Both the position numbers and the translations under genes were made by a program. DNA of 64,000 nt, from positions 1 to 64,000 of the forward strand of contig CALLKI010000080.1 in the NCBI GenBank assembly GCA_938008415.1. Direction: 5' to 3'. This document shows positions 61,156 through 64,000 of the stretch, piece by piece. Below the pieces are notes generated by a model, which had not been told where the DNA came from, did not search any database, and saw nothing but the letters and a program-made list of their open reading frames with translations. Numbering within the stretch: the stretch's first letter is position 1; each line of letters starts with the position of its first letter. Source of the stretch: an uncultured Luteimonas sp. GTDB taxonomy: Bacteria > Pseudomonadota > Gammaproteobacteria > Xanthomonadales > Xanthomonadaceae.

Positions 61156-62556
61156 TCAAGGGGTTTCCTGCGCCTGCTTCGGCGCGCTGCCGAAGTCGCC
61201 CTCGGCTTCCGCCGCCAGGTAGGCGAACACCGCGTAGACGGCGACGTTCTGCGCCAGGTCCGCCGGGTCGATCTTGTCGAGCGTGTCGTCGGCATTGTGG
61301 TGCAGGTCGAAATAGTACGTGCCATCCTGCCCCAGCCAGGCCCAGGCGCCGCCGGCCGCGGCCAGCGGCGAGACGTCGGGGCCGGGCCCGCCCTTGCCGG
61401 GCATGTGCTCGACGCCCAGCGGCGCCAGCGCCCTGGCGATCTGCTCCTCGGCGCCCCGCGCGTACTCCGGCGCGCCGGTGGAGAAGCCGTAGACGCGGCC
61501 GGCGCCGAAGTCGCTCTCGGCGGCGATCACGTGCTTTTCCACCTCGCCGGCGTGGCGCCGCGCGTATTCGCGGCCACCGAGCAGGCCCTGCTCCTCGTTG
61601 GCGAACGCGACCACGCGGATCGTTCGCGCCGGGCGCTTCGGCATCTGCCCGATCAGCCGCCCGGCGGCCATGGTGATGCCGATGCCCGCGGCATCGTCGA
61701 TCGCGCCGGTGCCGAGATCCCAGGAATCGAGATGGCCGCCGATCAGCACCACCTCGTCCGGGCGCTCGCGGCCGGTGATCTCGCCGATCACGTTGTGCGA
61801 GGTGTATTCGCCGTCCCAGCCGCAGTCGAGCGACAGGCGCACGCGCACCGGGCCGCGCGCGAGCAGGCGTGCCAGCTGGTCGGCGTCGGGCAGCGCAAGC
61901 GCCGCCGAGGGGATCGGCGTCACGTCCGGGTCGAAGCGGGTGATGCCGGTGTTGGCGACGCGGTGCGGGCTGGTGCCGATCGAGCGCATCAGGTACGCGG
62001 CCGCGCCCTTGCGCGCCGCCTCGGACGGGCCACGCCCGCGCACCGGGCCGGCCTTGCCGTAGCCGCTGCCGTCGCGCGTGCGCTCCATGCGGTAGTCGAG
62101 GAACACGATTTTCCCCGCCAGCGAGCCCGCGGGCGCGGCCTGCAGGGCCTCGACGCTTTCGAAGCGCACGATCTCGCCCTCGACCGTGCCGCCCGGGCTG
62201 CCCCCGAGCGCGGTGACCACGAGGGGCTGCGCGTGCGGCCCGAGCACCCGGGCCGATTCGCCGCGGCGCTCCCACTTCGGGAAGGTGACCGGCTCGGTCC
62301 AGACCCGGTCGTAGCCGAGTTCGGCGAACTTGGCCTTCGCCCATTCCACCGCGCGGGCGTCGGCCTCGCTGCCAGCCAGGCGCGGGCCGACCTCGGTGGT
62401 CAGCGATTCGACGACCTTCCAGGCGGTTTCGTCGGCAAGCGCGCGTTCGCGCAGCGCTTCGGCGGCGGCGAGCGCCCCGTCGGGAATGCGCGTCGTGGCC
62501 TGGGCGTGGCCGGCCGCGAGGATGCCGGCGGCGAGCAGGAGGGGGATGAAGCGCAT
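61156..62556 (-). CDS. Secreted M28 family metallopeptidase
   Basis: 466-aa zinc aminopeptidase/carboxypeptidase Q-like enzyme. Signal peptide (cleavage near GHAQA). A PA insert domain (about 130-220) precedes the catalytic part. The zinc motifs GGHLDSWDLGTGAIDDAAG (His and bridging Asp), NEEQGLLGGREYA (catalytic Glu pair), ESDFGAG and a late His in FDLHHNADDTLDKI are complete. Likely periplasmic or exported peptide degradation, common in proteolytic Xanthomonadaceae. Confidence 0.93.
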   Translation of the reverse strand: MRFIPLLLAAGILAAGHAQATTRIPDGALAAAEALRERALADETAWKVVESLTTEVGPRLAGSEADARAVEWAKAKFAELGYDRVWTEPVTFPKWERRGESARVLGPHAQPLVVTALGGSPGGTVEGEIVRFESVEALQAAPAGSLAGKIVFLDYRMERTRDGSGYGKAGPVRGRGPSEAARKGAAAYLMRSIGTSPHRVANTGITRFDPDVTPIPSAALALPDADQLARLLARGPVRVRLSLDCGWDGEYTSHNVIGEITGRERPDEVVLIGGHLDSWDLGTGAIDDAAGIGITMAAGRLIGQMPKRPARTIRVVAFANEEQGLLGGREYARRHAGEVEKHVIAAESDFGAGRVYGFSTGAPEYARGAEEQIARALAPLGVEHMPGKGGPGPDVSPLAAAGGAWAWLGQDGTYYFDLHHNADDTLDKIDPADLAQNVAVYAVFAYLAAEAEGDFGSAPKQAQETP

Positions 62557-62576
62557 CGGCGGTCTCCATCAAATGG

Positions 62577-62610
62577 CGGAGCCGCGAGTTTCGCAGAACC
62601 CGCGGCTCCG
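62577..62610 (-). terminator. Hairpin downstream of mscL
   Basis: 10-bp perfect stem CGGAGCCGCG / CGCGGCTCCG with a 14-nt loop, 26 nt past the mscL stop on the minus strand, between mscL and the M28 gene. A short T-containing stretch follows. Confidence 0.5.
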
Positions 62611-62635
62611 GTGATGTGCCGATGGCGGGGCGGGA

Positions 62636-63049
62636 TCAGCGCTTGAGCGCGTCGCGGATCTCGCGCAGCAGCAGGATGTCCTCCGGCGGCGCGGCAGGCG
62701 CCTCCCCGGCGGGCGGCTTGCGGTGCAGGCGGTTGATCGCCTTGACCACCATGAAGATGGCGAAGGCGACGATGATGAACTGGACGATGACGTTGATGAA
62801 GTTGCCCAGGCCGATCACCAGCGCGGGCGTCACCTCCACGCCCTCGGCATCCACCACGGCCTCGCGCAGCACGAAGGCCCAGTTGGAAAAGTCGATGCCG
62901 CCGGTGAGCAGGCCGACCACCGGCATGATGATGTCGTCCACGAGCGAGGACACGATCTTGCCGAAGGCGCCACCGATGACCACGCCGACGGCGAGGTCGA
63001 TGACGTTGCCGCGCATCGCGAATTCCTTGAACTCGGTCAGCATGCCCAT
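62636..63049 (-). CDS. mscL: Large-conductance mechanosensitive channel
   Basis: 137-aa osmotic safety valve. The N-terminal amphipathic helix GMLTEFKEFAMRGNVIDLAVG and first membrane helix GVVIGGAFGKIVSSLVDDII are near-invariant; a periplasmic loop, the second helix (FINVIVQFIIVAFAIFMVVK) and the cytoplasmic bundle PPEDILLLREIRDAL follow. AAGGAGA lies 8 nt ahead of the ATG. Confidence 0.97.
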   Translation of the reverse strand: MGMLTEFKEFAMRGNVIDLAVGVVIGGAFGKIVSSLVDDIIMPVVGLLTGGIDFSNWAFVLREAVVDAEGVEVTPALVIGLGNFINVIVQFIIVAFAIFMVVKAINRLHRKPPAGEAPAAPPEDILLLREIRDALKR

Positions 63050-63099
63050 CGCAATCTCTCCTTGGGTTGGTGTGCCGGACGGGAAAACCGGATCCCAGC

Positions 63100-63813
63100 T
63101 TAACCCGTGGGCGGGAGGATGCGGCAACGCAGCTCGAGCAGGTCGTCCAGCCGGGCCACGCACTCGTCCCCGGGGCGGAGGGCGGCCACGCCCGCCGGGG
63201 TGCCCATGAACACCAGGTCGCCGGCGCGCAGGGCGTAGAGTTTCGACAGTTCGTGCAGGATCTCCGGCACGTCCCAGATCATCATGTCGAGGGTGGACTG
63301 CTGGCGCAGCTCGCCGTTGACGTGGAGCGAGAGCGTTCGCGGGGAGAGTTCCCCGACCTGTGACGCCGGTAGCAGTTCGCTCACCGGCGCCGACTGGTCG
63401 AAGCCCTTGGCGGTGTCCCAGGGCAGTCCCCTGGCCTTGGCCGCGGCCTGCAGGTCGCGGCGGGTGAGGTCCAGGCCGATGCCGTAGCCGAACACCAGCG
63501 CCCCGGCACCCGCGGCGGGCATCACGCCGGGCGGGGCGTCCCGGCCGATGGCGACCACCAGCTCGACCTCGTGGTGCAGGTCGGCGGTGGAGGGCGGGTA
63601 GGCGGCCCCGCCGCCGGTGACGACGGCGTCGGCGGGCTTCATGAAGAACACGGGCGTGCCGCGTTCGGCCTTCGAGGCGGGGGCGGTGGCGCCCATCTCG
63701 CGGGCATGGTCGGCGAAGTTGCGGCCCACGCAGTAGATGCGGTGCACCGGGAACGTGCTGCCGCCGCGGACGGGCACGCGCGGCACGACGGGCGCGGGGA
63801 TCACGTCGGTCAT
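63100..63813 (-). CDS. Fumarylacetoacetate hydrolase family protein
   Basis: 237-aa single-domain FAH-family enzyme. YCVGRNFADHAREMGA, FFMKPADAVV, the metal-binding ADLHHEVELVVAIG (Glu pair), the later Asp in GYGIGLDLTRRDLQ and FMGTPAGVA are present. Closest in build to fumarylpyruvate/acylpyruvate hydrolases; the exact substrate is unknown. Short AAGGG ribosome site before the ATG. It lies 28 bp downstream of the partial gene at the window end. Confidence 0.9.
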   Translation of the reverse strand: MTDVIPAPVVPRVPVRGGSTFPVHRIYCVGRNFADHAREMGATAPASKAERGTPVFFMKPADAVVTGGGAAYPPSTADLHHEVELVVAIGRDAPPGVMPAAGAGALVFGYGIGLDLTRRDLQAAAKARGLPWDTAKGFDQSAPVSELLPASQVGELSPRTLSLHVNGELRQQSTLDMMIWDVPEILHELSKLYALRAGDLVFMGTPAGVAALRPGDECVARLDDLLELRCRILPPTG

Positions 63814-63841
63814 GGGGAACCCTTCAGGAATCGGGGTGGAA

Positions 63842-64000
63842 TCAGCGCAGCAACGGCTGCCCGGGCTTGCGCACCACGTGGTACTCGCCGTCGATGACCT
63901 GCTCGCCGGCGGCATCGGCGCCGCTGCGCGCGCGATCCTGGCCGCGCGCCAGGAGCCGGCGCAGCAGGCCGAAGGCGAGCATGGTCGCGCCCACCACCAG
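63842..64000 (-). CDS. Partial membrane-anchored protein of unknown function
   Basis: C-terminal 52 residues only; the start lies beyond the window. It shows the end of a membrane helix (VGATMLAFGLLRRLL), a basic cytoplasmic stretch and a tail ending VIDGEYHVVRKPGQPLLR. No family recognised. Same strand and close to the FAH gene, so possibly one transcript. Confidence 0.6.
   Translation of the reverse strand: MVVGATMLAFGLLRRLLARGQDRARSGADAAGEQVIDGEYHVVRKPGQPLLR

Overview
This window is a GC-rich (roughly 70%) chromosomal segment of a gammaproteobacterium. Gene content and order point to the Xanthomonadaceae/Lysobacteraceae (Lysobacter, Luteimonas, Pseudoxanthomonas and relatives). The supporting blocks are zapA - 6S RNA - 5-formyl-THF cyclo-ligase - EVE protein - rpiA, then pilMNOPQ next to mrcA, and gapA-pgk-pyk followed by a class I aldolase relative. 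The genus cannot be fixed from sequence reading alone. Coding density is high and many starts overlap the preceding stop (TGATG, ATGA or GTGA).

Layout. 1-6.5 kb, minus strand: a Y-family polymerase with a C-terminal clamp motif, rpiA, EVE protein, fau, 6S RNA, zapA, a ZapB-like coiled coil and a PAS-PAS-GGDEF-EAL protein. 6.6-16.5 kb: ygfB-pepP, convergent pepQ, then a minus-strand run with a PilZ protein, a DUF1631 protein, hemW, rdgB and rph. 15.6-25.9 kb: yicC, gmk, rpoZ, spoT, ridA, recG, an orphan HPt protein (minus strand), a nucleoside hydrolase, type B L31 and gltA. 26-38 kb: an unknown protein, mrcA (PBP1A), the type IV pilus operon pilMNOPQ, a dicarboxylate symporter and transketolase. 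38-44 kb, mostly minus strand: bolA, modABC, a persulfide-dioxygenase-like MBL protein, a secreted DUF442 phosphatase-like protein (plus strand), an S1/P1 nuclease and ompW. 44-48 kb: gapA, pgk, pyk.

47.9-52.7 kb looks like an accessory insertion and holds the most unusual content. It contains a CmlA/FloR-like efflux pump with its own promoter, a 7-codon leader peptide and a 16-bp hairpin. Next is a full-length class I aldolase homologue that has lost its Schiff-base lysine and most other catalytic residues. Then come a Cdd1-type HhH protein, a frameshifted NTF2-like secreted protein and an A/T-richer solitary HNH endonuclease. From 52.7 kb core functions resume: cysK, an RND efflux pair, a GNAT acetyltransferase, an AGCS symporter, a SpoU methyltransferase, an M28 peptidase, mscL and an FAH-family hydrolase. 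The window ends inside a membrane-anchored unknown protein.

The genes serve central carbon flow (rpiA, tkt, gapA, pgk, pyk, gltA), nucleotide hygiene and stringent control (rdgB, gmk, rpoZ, spoT), envelope and pilus assembly, and c-di-GMP signalling (GGDEF-EAL, PilZ). Regulatory sites worth noting are a perfect FNR/Anr-type box between ompW and gapA, the 6S RNA promoter and the attenuator-like leader of the CmlA-type pump.
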